This document shows, in pieces, positions 46,001-57,250 of a stretch of 64,000 bases of DNA. The notes under the pieces are model-generated. The model was not told the origin of the DNA and made no database searches. It saw nothing but the letters and a program-made list of their open reading frames with translations. Position 1 is the first letter of the stretch, and every line of letters starts with the position of its first letter. The stretch comes from Cymbidium sinense. Its lineage: Eukaryota; Streptophyta; Magnoliopsida; Asparagales; Orchidaceae. The stretch lies in the NCBI GenBank assembly GCA_021442155.1, contig CM038216.1, positions 85,346,945-85,410,944 of the forward strand, in the 5' to 3' direction. The translations under genes and the position numbers were made by a program.

Positions 46001-47420
46001 ATATGCGCACATAGTGATGTATTTTTGGCTATTATAAGATATTTTGAAATGTTTTAGTATATTATGGTATTGTTCCCTACAGTCTATATTAATATAAATC
46101 ATAAAAATATTGATTGAATAAATCATATGATGAAATTTATTAAATTTGAATTGGGAATTAGGTTGTAGTACCAAAGGTGTCCTATGGCACTTGTAATCTA
46201 AAAAGTATGATTTTATGTTCAAAATAAATATTATACGTTGTAGCATAGTATAACATCATATATCATAATATATTGTTATGTGCATTTTAAATTATTTTAG
46301 TGTTATACAATCATGCAGTTAAACCTACACTAGTATTATTTATAAAAATGTTAATTTAGACTTTAAAATGGTGGAATTTGGCCAAATTCATAATTGGCAG
46401 AGCATGACATCATAATGTATTATTTCAAAGTGATATGACTAAAATATATAGTTTTTTATTATTTTTTATCCTAAGCAATTCCTGTGTGATGTGATATGCA
46501 ATATAATATAATACAATATGTTATAGTGTATTATAATATAGGTTGCCATAACGTAGTGTAGCATCATGCATTATAACATAATATTGTGTATTACTACTTG
46601 TTGATCAGCATATTTTAGTTTGTTATAGTATGATGTAGTAGAGTTTGTATTGGTCTAATTCATAAAAATAATGATTTATAGGTTGAGATGATGGGATTTG
46701 GCCAAATTGTTTAAGGTAAGCTTTAGGGAACGTCATTGGGGGTGTGCTATGGTGTGTCATTTAATCAAAAGAATGGAATTTTTCATCCAAAGTAAATGTT
46801 CATTTTTCAAACAAATTTTATAAATATTTTGCTTAAAGTGATTCATTTTAAGGTGTAATGTAAGATAATATAGAATATGAAATTGTATTAAAATATAATG
46901 TACATAATAATATAACTTCACATATATATGAATGTGGTGGCGTGTTACTAAATGTTATTGTACATTTTTGTATGTTTTAGTTTTGTTATAATACATTTGG
47001 TCAAAACTCACAAAAATGTTAATTTGAAGGTTGTGATGAAAGAATTTTGCCAAATTCATGGCACACACTAAGAAGCAACACCAAAATTATGCTATTTTAT
47101 ACCATTTCTATTAGAAAAATAACAATTTTACATCCAAAATGAACATTATTCATATTTTGAGAAAATTTTGTTATTTGTTTCTTTGAAGTGATTCTAATGA
47201 GGTGTAATGTTAGACAATATATTATATTATAACAAATTATTATATAACATCATATATTATAATATAATATAGTGTGTTAATTCACACTATAAAATGTTTA
47301 GCATGATATTGTATAGTTAGTTTGAGCTTGCACCATCATAAATCATAAAATGTTGATTATAATATTAAGATGATGTAATTTGAATGAATACATTGTTAGG
47401 CTTTTGGTTGAATTATTAAA
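46000..47420. repeat. Diverged ~320-350 bp AT-rich tandem repeat
   Basis: A CATAAAAATGTTGATT-like word followed by GATGGGATTTGGCCAAATTC occurs at about 46,099, 46,341, 46,661, 47,008 and 47,343 (spacings 242, 320, 347, 335). Between these, words such as TAGCATCATATATTATAATA also recur in the same order. No coding potential. It could be a subtelomeric satellite or repeats internal to an LTR element. Confidence 0.72.
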
Positions 47421-49850
47421 GGTGTGCATAAGAGAAGAAATAAGATTTGGTAAGAATTCCATGTTAAGGAAATGGTGGGAGATCTGCTATGGGATCACAC
47501 TTGCATTGGTCATAACATGTGAAGGATCTATGTTGAGGGCATAGAAGAAGAAAATTTGTTAGGGATAATGTTTGAATTTGATTTGATTATATGATTTTTG
47601 GAAAGAAGATCCGCTAGGTATAAAAATTTATAATCCACCAAAGATTAAGATCGAATCGACTTTAATTTATTTTATTTTAATTGATGTGGAGGAATATCGG
47701 CTAGAGATATGGCTCGAGTCCACTGGGGATCAGGTATATGAACCTTCCACTAGAGAAGCGGGTTCAGGCTATCCATTTGGGATTGGGATTTGAGTTTGAT
47801 TTGTTAGATTTATTTGGGGATGTATACGCTGAGAATAAGAGTTTGGTTGGATTTCTTTTATTTAGAATTTACTGGGGGGAGTTGGTTTAATTTGGCTCCA
47901 CTAGGGAGGTTGGTTTTGAATTTGATTTGTTTGCTTGACTTATTTATATATGATTTGGGGCTCCACTGGAGAGAAGCGTGTGATTTTACTCCACTGAGGA
48001 AAATCAGATTGGGTTTAATTTAATATGAGTTAATTTATGGACTTTGTCGGTGTGTGATGGACCCACTGAGAAAGGGCTATCTCAGCCTTAACCTACCTCA
48101 GGTTTACAAATCCAAAGGGATAGTCTACCGATTGTGGGGTCAAGCTAGCCAACCTAAGGGTTTCCTTTCAGCGTACACTAGCTGTGCTAGGAAAAGCGTA
48201 GCAGACTTAAATCTTTTAAAGCCAAGAATATCCGTTAGGGTGACCCATTGGATGCACAATAAGTCAAACCTGACTTAGGGCGACTACTAAGTGAATGCCG
48301 CTAGGGACTTATGTCAACTCAAAAGTAGTCAGGGTTAATTTTATTTTAGTTTCATGTGATTTGATATGGTTTGTTTGGTTTAGTTTGCTTTCAAATTGAG
48401 GGCATGTTTGCTGGGGATGTGAGCTCGATCAAATTTAATAGATTTAATTTATGGACCATGTCAGTGTGCGATGGACCCACTGAGAAGGGGCTATATCAGA
48501 CTTGTCCTATCTCAGATTTACAAATCCAAATGGATTGTATACTGGCTGTGGGGTAGAGCTAGCCAACCTAAGGGGTTGCCTTTCGGTGTGCAATGACTAT
48601 GCTAAGAAGAAGGCATAGCAGACTTAAATCTTCTAAAGCAGGGAACAACCATTGGGGTGACCTGTTGGTAGCACAATAAAATGAACCCAACTTTTGGCGA
48701 CTATTAATTGAATCCTGCTGAGGACTTTTATCAACTCAAGAGTAGTCACACAATTCTTATAGGGAGTTTTGTTGACACTTCCCTAAAGATAGGATGCCTA
48801 CTTGAAAAAAGGTACCGTTAGGGGTGTCCTCCTAATCAACAAGTACATATATCAGCCTTGACCTATCTCAGATTTACTAGACCAAGGGAGAATTTCCACA
48901 TCCACTGGATGGATTCTCCAATCACAGGAGTGTTTACTAGGAAAGGGGAACTGTCCAATCCAATAGTAACCCAGGAAGTTTCTAAATGGGGTCACAAAGG
49001 AAGTGATTCAAATATAATGCCCACAGAGGAGGTGCTACTAGGGGCATTATATTGACCCCTAGAAAAGAAAGCTTATTGGTGTATTGTGGCTAACACAAGG
49101 AGAAAGTGCAAACTTACATCTACCATGAGTGGTGTATCCTAAGGTGCAAGAACCAACCAACCTAAGGTGTATCCGTTAGTATAGTGAGAACCAACCAACT
49201 TAAGGTGCCCATTGGTGTCTAACTATCAATCTAGAAAGAAAGCATGTTGGCTTACTACTTACCTAGAGAGACTACTAAGTGGGGATCCCTGAGGAAGGAC
49301 TGGACCCAGGCCTGAAGCAGTCAAGAGGGAAGGAGCTGCTAGGGGACTTATCCTAAACCTAAAATATACTCGACCTAGTCAGTGCAAGAAGGTTAATCTA
49401 AGAGAAAAGCATAGTAGACTCACATCCTCTTAAACGAAGCCAACATGAGGTAGCTTATCGGCCACGCATTAAGGCCTACCAAACTAACAAGGCTCTCATC
49501 GATGTGCAGTGGCCATGTATGAAAGGAAAACTTAGCAGACTTACATTCTTGAAAGCAAGAACACCACTGGGGTGACACACTTGCAGGGTAGCACGTTAGC
49601 CCGACGTAGTGCAACTATTGAGTGAGTACTGTTGGGTGCATTATCTCAACTCAGAGTAGCCCAAGATAAAAGATATGTGTTTGTTTTATATGTTTGTGTG
49701 TAGTTTATGTTTTTATTGTGTCGATGAAGGATAGGATGCTGTTCAGGTTCTTACATCTACCCTAAACACATCGTGGCAGATTCCCAAAAAAGAATACTTT
49801 CAACATGGAAGAGATTGAATTCAAAATGGAATTTTCATGAATGGTAATTA
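47421..49850 (-). mobile_element. Probable LTR/3' region of the gypsy element
   Basis: Lies directly downstream of the integrase end on the minus strand, where the polypurine tract and 3' LTR of a gypsy element are expected. It has no coding signature. The short open frames here on both strands lack domains. Exact LTR ends were not identified because no second LTR is available for comparison. Confidence 0.5.
48025..48770. repeat. ~414 bp tandem repeat in the LTR-like region
   Basis: GATGGACCCACTGAGAA occurs at 48,056 and 48,470. The following words recur in order: TTTACAAATCCAAA, GAGCTAGCCAACCTAAGG, GCAGACTTAAATCTT, GGCGACTA and CAACTCAAAAGTAGTC. More diverged pieces with GCAGACTTACATTCTTGAAA and CAACTCAGAGTAG continue to about 49,660. 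Confidence 0.82.
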
Positions 49851-51090
49851 TTTTCAAACATGATTTATAATATTTCTTTAAGTAGAGCTTGTTGATTGGA
49901 AGCATTGGGAACTCTCAATTATGATTAATAAGCTGATAAGATCCTCCCTAGTAGGCATTCTCTATGGCAAAAGGGTCTTCCCAAGTGGGTTCAAACTTGC
50001 CTCCCATCTTATGACGGACAATAATTAGTCTCCTTAGAACTAAAATAGGAACTCCTACCTGAAAAGCTCTAGGATAGAGTAATTTATTGTGAGCTTAAAT
50101 CATTTTAGCCTTGTACAACTCAAGGTTTTGGCATGCTCGTAGCCATCTCTCCTCCAAACCTTCAAGTTCTTCTAACCGCAACTTGGCGTTCTACTCTATT
50201 ATGATCTTATTATGCACAACTATTGTTAGTGATGGGAGTCAAACTTCTAATGGTAGAATTACTTTGGACCCATACACTAAGGAAAAAGGAGTAGACTGAG
50301 TTGAAATTCTATATGCGGTGTAGTAGGCCCACAAGGCTTGAACTAATTGCTCATACCACTGTCGCTTGTTATTGTCGAGTGACTTCTTTAGTATTTGGAT
50401 GAGAGTTTTGTTGAAGGCTTTTGCTAAGCTGTTTGCCCTTGGGTAGTTGATGGTAGAATATAATTCATCGAGGCAAGTTATTAATGTTCGGAAAAGTTGT
50501 TGTGTCTTCGGGCAAAGTTGTTGATCTCGGTGCTCTTGAATGTAGTACCATTATTAAATATAATTCATCGAGGAACTCTGAACCTATATATGATATGATT
50601 CCTAAAAACTTGAAGCATATGCTGAGCTATGTCCTCTTTGAGCAAAATTGCCTTTGCCCATTTGGAAAAGTACTCAGTAGTAGCTAACATGAACCGATTA
50701 CCCTTAGAAGAAGTAGAATTAGTTGTACCCACTATGTCGGAACCCCAACACTCGAATGGCCATGAGGTCAATGTATGATATAGAATGTTGGGTGGTTGGT
50801 GTAGGACCACACAATGTATTTGACATTGGTAGCATCGCCTAGCCATATCCATGCAATCTTTGACCATCAATGGCTAGTAGTATCATAGTCTCTTGATCTT
50901 GGTTTTCATCTTTAGATCGGATTGGTTGGCTCCACATAATTCTAAGTGTACCTCAGTCATGATCTTACGGGTTTTGTGCTAGTCTAAACAATGCAACCAC
51001 ATATGATCGAAAGACCATCGATACAAGACACCATCCACAAGACCGTAGGAAAGTGCTTTCAGCTTCATCTAATGGGCTTAAGACTTCTCT
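49850..51090 (-). pseudogene. Ty3/gypsy integrase (decayed)
   Basis: On the minus strand from about 51,000 downward: an HHCC finger end (DMARRCYQCQIH), core start WPFECWGSDIVG with the first catalytic Asp (about 50,730-50,750), EYFSKWAKA, KRQWYEQLVQALWAYYTAYR, TPFSLVYGSKVILPLEV, and the C-terminal GGKFEPTWEDPFAIENAY ending near KKYY at about 49,865. Several stops and frameshifts break it. The word AATATAATTCATCGAGG occurs twice ~98 bp apart (50,457 and 50,555), a small local duplication. Confidence 0.87.
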
Positions 51091-51681
51091 TATGGTAATT
51101 TTCCTTTATTTAAGTAATCCATGAATGGTTGCCTCCAATATAACTCCATGTACTTCTTGGCAATGGCAACCTCCCCTTCAAGAGAGTACTTTTTAATGAG
51201 TTCAATATAAATAAGGGATAAGAATTGTCTAAATATTGACTCATCCTCCGGACATGCCAACTCCTTAGCAAGCATGGCTAAAGCATACACTACAGTGTTG
51301 TCTCCTCGAGGAATCTTATAAATGGTAACCTCTGGGACTTAGGTTAGTATCTCCATGGTGTACTTATTGTAGTGATGGATCTTGGGCTATATAACTTAAT
51401 AGGACTCGACAATTTGGATGATAACTAGCTCAGAATGCTCAAAGATGTTAATGTTATGGATGCTTAGAGTAACAGCTAACTCCAGAATGGTAATAAGAGC
51501 CTCATATTTGGATTTTTTGTTAGTGCAAGGATTGGATAGATGATATGAGAATCTCATAAGATTACAGTTTAGAGTTAAGAGATCTATTCCATCCCCCGCC
51601 TTTCCTAGAATAGTAGATTATGATTCTTCTCCTCTTTGAAAGGAAGCCGCACCATCAAAGTATATCCCCCAGCGGTTAATG
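51091..51681 (-). pseudogene. Second (archaeal-type) RNase H and linker of the gypsy element
   Basis: Just upstream of integrase in element order, the minus strand reads WGIYFDGAASFQRGEES, then CTNKKSKYEALITILELAV. These match the WxxYFDGA and TNNxAEYxALxxGL motifs of the additional RNase H found in Tat-lineage gypsy elements. A stop follows GEES. A 66-codon open stretch (51,090-51,290) covers part of the linker to the integrase finger. Confidence 0.8.
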
Positions 51682-52455
51682 CTAGTATCCCCTAAGTTCA
51701 TGATTTTTTTCATTAGGGAAATCATCACTAAGCGGAGAGACAGTAGGAAGTGGATGTGCTGTTAAGAAATCTACTAACATTTGCCCTTTCACTGCATGGA
51801 GAAGTACGAAGGTAATGTCAAACTGCGATAGGATCATGGACCATCGTGCCAACTGTCTGGATAGTGTCGGCCATGTCATGAGATACTGTAGTGGATTGAT
51901 CCTAGAGATTAAGTTAACCTTATGAGGAAGCATGTAGTGCTGTAGTTTTTGGGATGCAAAGATTAATGCTAGGCATTGCTTCTCAATGACTGGATAATTA
52001 GCATCAATAAGGATTATATGACAGCTAAGGTAGTAGAGTGTGTTTTCCTTCCCTTCATCATTGGCTGGGGCCAACAAAGTACCAAGGGAGTCATCTAATG
52101 CAGCAATGTAAAGTATGATCAGCTTGCCCGGGATAGGGGCTACTAGAACCGAAGGAGTCATCAGGTAATGCGTGATGTCATTGAAGGCATGCTTACACTT
52201 GCCATCCCACTTGAACTTGGCAACCTTTCTGATAAATGGTAAGAATGGCTGACATCTTCCTGAAAGGTTGGATATAAAGCATCTTAGATATGCCAATTGC
52301 CCATGAAATGATCTAAGTTGAGCTAAACTTTTAAGGGGTGGCATTTCTAATATCGCCTTAATCTTCTCAGGATCAATTTCAATTCCATAGTGTCGGACAA
52401 CAAACCTAAGGAATTTCCCTAAAGCTACTCCAAATGAACACTTCAGGGGGTTCAT
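51682..52455 (-). pseudogene. Gypsy RT thumb/connection and RNase H
   Basis: A 257-codon open stretch begins MNPLKCSFGVALGKFLRFVV and GIEIDPEKIKAILEMPP, typical of the region after the RT YVDD box. It continues through FKWDGKCKHAFNDI, the RNase H start LVAPIPGKLIILYIAALDDS and ANYPVIEKQCLALIFASQKL (conserved EK.CLAL), and ends ITFVLLHAVKGQMLVDFLT. It is the longest open part of the element. It is in the same order as the RT upstream but interrupted there by stops and a frame change. Confidence 0.9.
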
Positions 52456-53060
52456 TTTGAGGTTGAATGTCTTAACTATTCCAAAACTACTCTCAAGTCA
52501 AAGAGATGGTCTTCCTTTTCTCTACTTTTGATCAAGATATCATCGACATAACACTCGACCTGATGATAAATGAGTTCATTGAAGATTTGAGTCATAGCCC
52601 ATTAGTTTGTAGCACCGATAATTTTAATGCTAAAAGGCATGACCTTATAATAATATATTTTGATCATGGGTTCTAAAAGTAGTGTCTCTATCATCTTCAG
52701 TGGCCTTCTTTATTTGGTTATATCCAGATGAGTCATCCATGAAAGAGAAAACTGCATGAGATGAGGCAATGTCCACCATCAGCTCCAAGATTGGAAGTGA
52801 AAATTCATCTTTTGGACATGCCTTATATAAATCGATAAAAACAAAGCATATGTGAATTTGGCCATTCTTTTTCTTAACTGGGATGATGCTGGCTAATCAT
52901 GTAGGGTATCTTTCTTTTGAGATGAAGCCAACATTGATCAGTTTCTTGACTTCATAAATGACCTATTATTCTATGTCTAATCACATGCATCTAGGAGCTT
53001 GCTTGATAGGGTTAGCAATAGGATCTTTTTCTAATTAATGGATTGCTATGTTAGGAGCCA
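52456..53060 (-). pseudogene. Gypsy reverse transcriptase core (decayed)
   Basis: Minus-strand reading in shifting frames gives ASIIPVKKKNGQIHIC, DLYKACPKDEFSLPILELMV, FSFMDDSSGYNQIKKATEDD and CYVDDILIK. The catalytic YVDD is encoded at 52,539-52,550. The family motif DFRDLNKACPKDEFPLP is clearly recognisable. Several stops are visible. Confidence 0.88.
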
Positions 53061-54560
53061 ATCCAAGTATCTCTTCATATCTCCATGTAAAGCAATCCTT
53101 AAACTCAATCAATAGCAAAACTAAGTCATTGGTTTCAATTTCATTCAACAAAGAACTGATGTATGTCCGGCATGGATCTTCTTCAATTCTTAAGTTTATT
53201 TCCTTGAGCTTGTCGATGGTTTACTTGATCTCTTCTTTAAACTCTAGCGATGTATCTTTGACTTTAAAATCATCTAGATCATCTAAAGTTTCTAAGCACA
53301 GCTCCTCATATTAGTTAATGTGATTGAAAAGAACATATCATATTCTAAATGATTGATGATGACTAAGCAATAATCATCATCATCGAATGGACCCACTGTA
53401 CTGAATCCTAGTCCCGGTCTTGATGGAGAGCTTTTTCATTTGTTCTTTCATATTCTTTTGAAGTATTCTGACCTATGCTTTGACCAAGTATGTAGGATTA
53501 ACCCTTTCTTTGCTAAATTATGAAGACAAGACAAGTACCAATCAAAAGGTAATTCTATTAAATCTTTATATGAATCATCGTCAAGTTCTACATCAACTTC
53601 TTGAATTGAGGATGAATCTCCCAGAAAGAACCTTTGAGTCTTCACACAGCGATGACTTAGGGCTTCTAACTACCAAACCCTTAGCTTTTTGAGAGGAAAG
53701 TGGGGTTAGAGCTAAGGCTCCCAACTGATGCCTAACTATTTCACATATAGACTTAGATACACTTATGCTTTGCTTTGGAGGCCGGACTTCATTGCTATTT
53801 GGCTCAAGTGTCACCTCTAAGGGAATCTACTGCTAAGAAGAGCTGGCTAGTGTGCTAACCATATAAGACTCATCCTATGAACTATATTCAAAGTCTATAT
53901 GAATAGGAGGTGTACTTTTGTAGGGATAGATCTTCTCTATTAGTGGCTTTTAAATAGATTTTCACCCCTGACCGCCTTCCTCTACCTAGTGGAGGTCAGG
54001 TCATCCTATCCATATGTTCGAATGGAGTAACAAACTATGGTGTAATTTAATGTCAGGCTCAACTTCCTCCTCCAAGTCTATTTCCGCTCCCTTTTATTTT
54101 CATTTTCATTTTCTCTTTTCTTTTCTTTTTCTTTTTCTCTTTCCTTTTTTCTTTCTACTTCTTTTTATTTTTAAACTTTGGCCAAGTTTATGAGAATAAA
54201 CTTGTTGATTTTGAGGGAGGAAGTAAGCCACATCCTCATATAGGCTGACCTCATGAACTGTAAATGGCTTGAGATCTCCTTTGACACAGTAAAGGATCCC
54301 ACATCTCATGAACTTCATACACTAATGTAGAGAGGATGAAACTATGTTGTTCTCATGTATCCATGGTTTCCCAAATAAAGTATTGAAAGATGTATCCGAG
54401 TCTATAATGTGAAACTTGGCTTTGGTCTTCCAAACATCTATATCCAAGGGCAACACTATGGAGCCTAAGACCTGTTGACCTCACTTTTGAAGTGCGGATT
54501 CAATCTTCCCATCTTAGACTTAGCAGTATTCTAGACACAAAACTTTCCAAGTCATAAGAC
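53061..54560 (-). pseudogene. Gypsy protease C-terminal part and PR-RT spacer
   Basis: Near 54,480-54,330 the minus strand reads QVLGSIVLPLDIDVWKTKAK, FHIIDSDTSFNTLFGKPWIH and ENNIVSSSLH, the conserved segment after retropepsin in this lineage. A stop is followed by CMKFMRCGILYCVKGDLKPF. The spacer to RT includes a Lys-rich run (54,106-54,160) and an acidic stretch without known domain. The N-terminal protease is not adjacent here; a related piece lies at 62,040-62,250. Confidence 0.8.
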
Positions 54561-57250
54561 ACTTCTAATAATTAGGCAAACACTTAACCTAAGCCTAAAG
54601 ACTTAGAAGGGTTGAACATAGGATTAGGTTATGCCTTAGGGATTACGATAATCCACCTACCCTACAACCAAAATCCAATCCATGTTCACCTTCTCAAACC
54701 AAACCTCAAGTTCAATTTAAACATCAAATCTAAATCCAAATCCAAGCCCCAATTTCAAAACCAAATGATTGAAGCGCATGATTAAATCCAAACTTGAAAC
54801 CCTTTCTAAGCCATATGACCTATCACATGGACTTTGCCAAATCTTAATTCAAATCAATCTAAAATCAATTGATTTTCTCATAATCAATTTATATCTTCAA
54901 CTGTATTCCAAAATATAAATCAAATCTACATTCAAATGATCAAAATTAAATGAAACTAAATCAAATTAAATCAAACTAAATCAAATTAAATGAAAACCCT
55001 TCCTAAGCCATATGACCTATCCCATGGACTTAGCCAAATATTAATCCAAATAAAATCAAACTCAATTAATTTTCTCATAAATCAATCATATTTTCAATCA
55101 ACTTTACAAATTTAAATAAAATGTACATTTAAATCATCAAAACTAAATCAAACCAAATCAAAATCCAAACTTAAGCTTTGACACAACTCCATGGACTTAG
55201 CCAAATTCCTTCATTCCAAATCCCAAATTCAATTTATTTTCTCATGAATCAATCATACCATCAATCATATTCACAAATATAAATGAAATCTACAATCATC
55301 AAGCCAAACCAAAATCTACCCAAGTCAAACCCAACTTAACCCTTTTGACTTGAAATGTTCAAATGAACCAAAACCCATTTGACCCAAGTCAATTGCAATT
55401 GAATTTATATATCAATCCCAAATCCATATATAAACTCAACTAAATCAAACTCAACCCAAAATGAAGCCAACTAAACCCAATTGGTCCACTGGACCTAATG
55501 TGGGCAATTTGACCTATTTGAGTCAAGTTTTAATCCTACCCGAATTGGATTGAACCAAGCCCATCAAAATCTCCCTTCATGATTATTGATCACCCTAATT
55601 TGATTAATTGTCCCAAATTGGGTCAAACCAAGTCAACTTGGTCATTTGACCAAGTCAACTCCTTATCTCATTTGAATATGACTTGACCTTCAATTGAGTC
55701 AAACCAAACCCAATTGGCCCTCTTGACTGAAGTTGACCCAAATTAACCTAAATGATCAAATTGGATCAAACAAAAAATATAAACCAAATTGATTACAACC
55801 AATGATTCAAGTTTATTCCAAATTGATTGTTGAACTTGACCAAAGCCATCATTGGACCCAATTGAACCCAATTGACCTAAAAGTTCAAGTTGGCCTAAAG
55901 CAAAACCAAATCCAAATTAATTGAAACCAAAGCCTACAATCCTCATCAATTGGTCAACTAAACCCACACCAACACCCAAGGCAATTTGGCCAATTTTGTC
56001 AAATTGGTCAACTTAACCCATTTGACCCAAATGAATTCAAATGAGCCAGAATCAAATCTAAGCAAAACTAAACCAAACCAATTGAACCAAAATATCCCAA
56101 ATGATCATATGAACTTGACTCAACTTTTGGTTTGACCTAATTTAACCAATTGGTAAAATTGACCCAACCTAACCCAATTTGACTTAAATGATTCAAACTG
56201 AGCCAAACCTAACCAAATCAACTCCAATTGACTTAAAATTTTGGCTAACCCACCTTTGGCTCATTTCAAATCTGGCCAAATCAAATCCAATGCCAAATAA
56301 TCATTCTACCCTTGGGTCAAGGGCATCACATGAGACAAATCACCCATGTACATGTTCATTTCTATTCTTTGGGCACTTGGTACTCTCCCAATGGTCCACC
56401 TAAGCACCTAAGACACTATCCAACCTAACCCAAGGGGTGGTTGGGTTGGCCATGACCCATGGGAGGTGAAATCACTTCACCCTCCCCATTGAAGCATTTG
56501 AAACCCATAACACACCCATGATTCCTCTTTGGCAGCCACCTCCACATTTTCAACCAACCATGCTGAGCCAACTCACCTCCTTCCATGATCTCCACGAGAT
56601 GGGTGGATGCCACTAGAAGCCAAACACCATCCAATCAAGATGAAGGGTACAAACCCTTTATTTCCACTCAAACACACACAAAATCATTCCATCTAGCTGC
56701 CCAAGACCTACTAGAGCCATTCTTTAAGCTCCCAAGCTCATTCGTTGATCAAAAATTGTAATTCCCATCCTTCCCAAAATAAAACACTCCCATTTCTAAC
56801 CTAACTTTCCCATTTATCCATAAAACTAAAATTAACATTGCATAAACCTTCCTTAGGCCTTGTCCAGTAAGAACAAATCATCTCCCAAGCTTCCCAAGCA
56901 CCGAAGGTGGGACTTCGATCAAAGCCAAGCTCCAAATCATCAATTCATGGCCTTCCAAGCAAACATCAAGGAATTAATCCAATTGCTAGTCAATAAGGCT
57001 TCATCTCCACTAGATGAAGCTTCCTCAATCATTTGAGCAGCTGGTCTTGAGCTCCGGTGAGGTTTATTTCCAAAACTGATCCTTAGGAAAAAAAATGGAT
57101 TGGAGCTTTTTAAAGAAAACCTGCATCTCATGTGATCTTGACAGTTGGATCCCCTCCGATCGATGTTGTGAAGGTGTGGGATCTTTTTGGAGTTGATCCA
57201 AGCTGAGGTAAGTTTGGATCAAGTGAGTAATGGCAAATGAACTCCATTCT
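54560..57250. other. Non-coding A/C-rich region with TTGACC-rich cluster
   Basis: About 2.7 kb of sequence poor in G on the + strand, with AAATCAAA and CCAAATTGACC words. At least fifteen TTGAC[CT] words occur on + between about 55,346 and 56,234. No open frame with a family signature. It may be part of an LTR or UTR of a retroelement inserted in, or belonging to, the gypsy element. Confidence 0.55.

Noticed and set aside
54106..54318. Lys/Arg-rich frame as a possible nuclear protein gene
   Set aside because: The first part matches the gypsy protease-RT linker and the Lys run comes from a simple TTTTC repeat.
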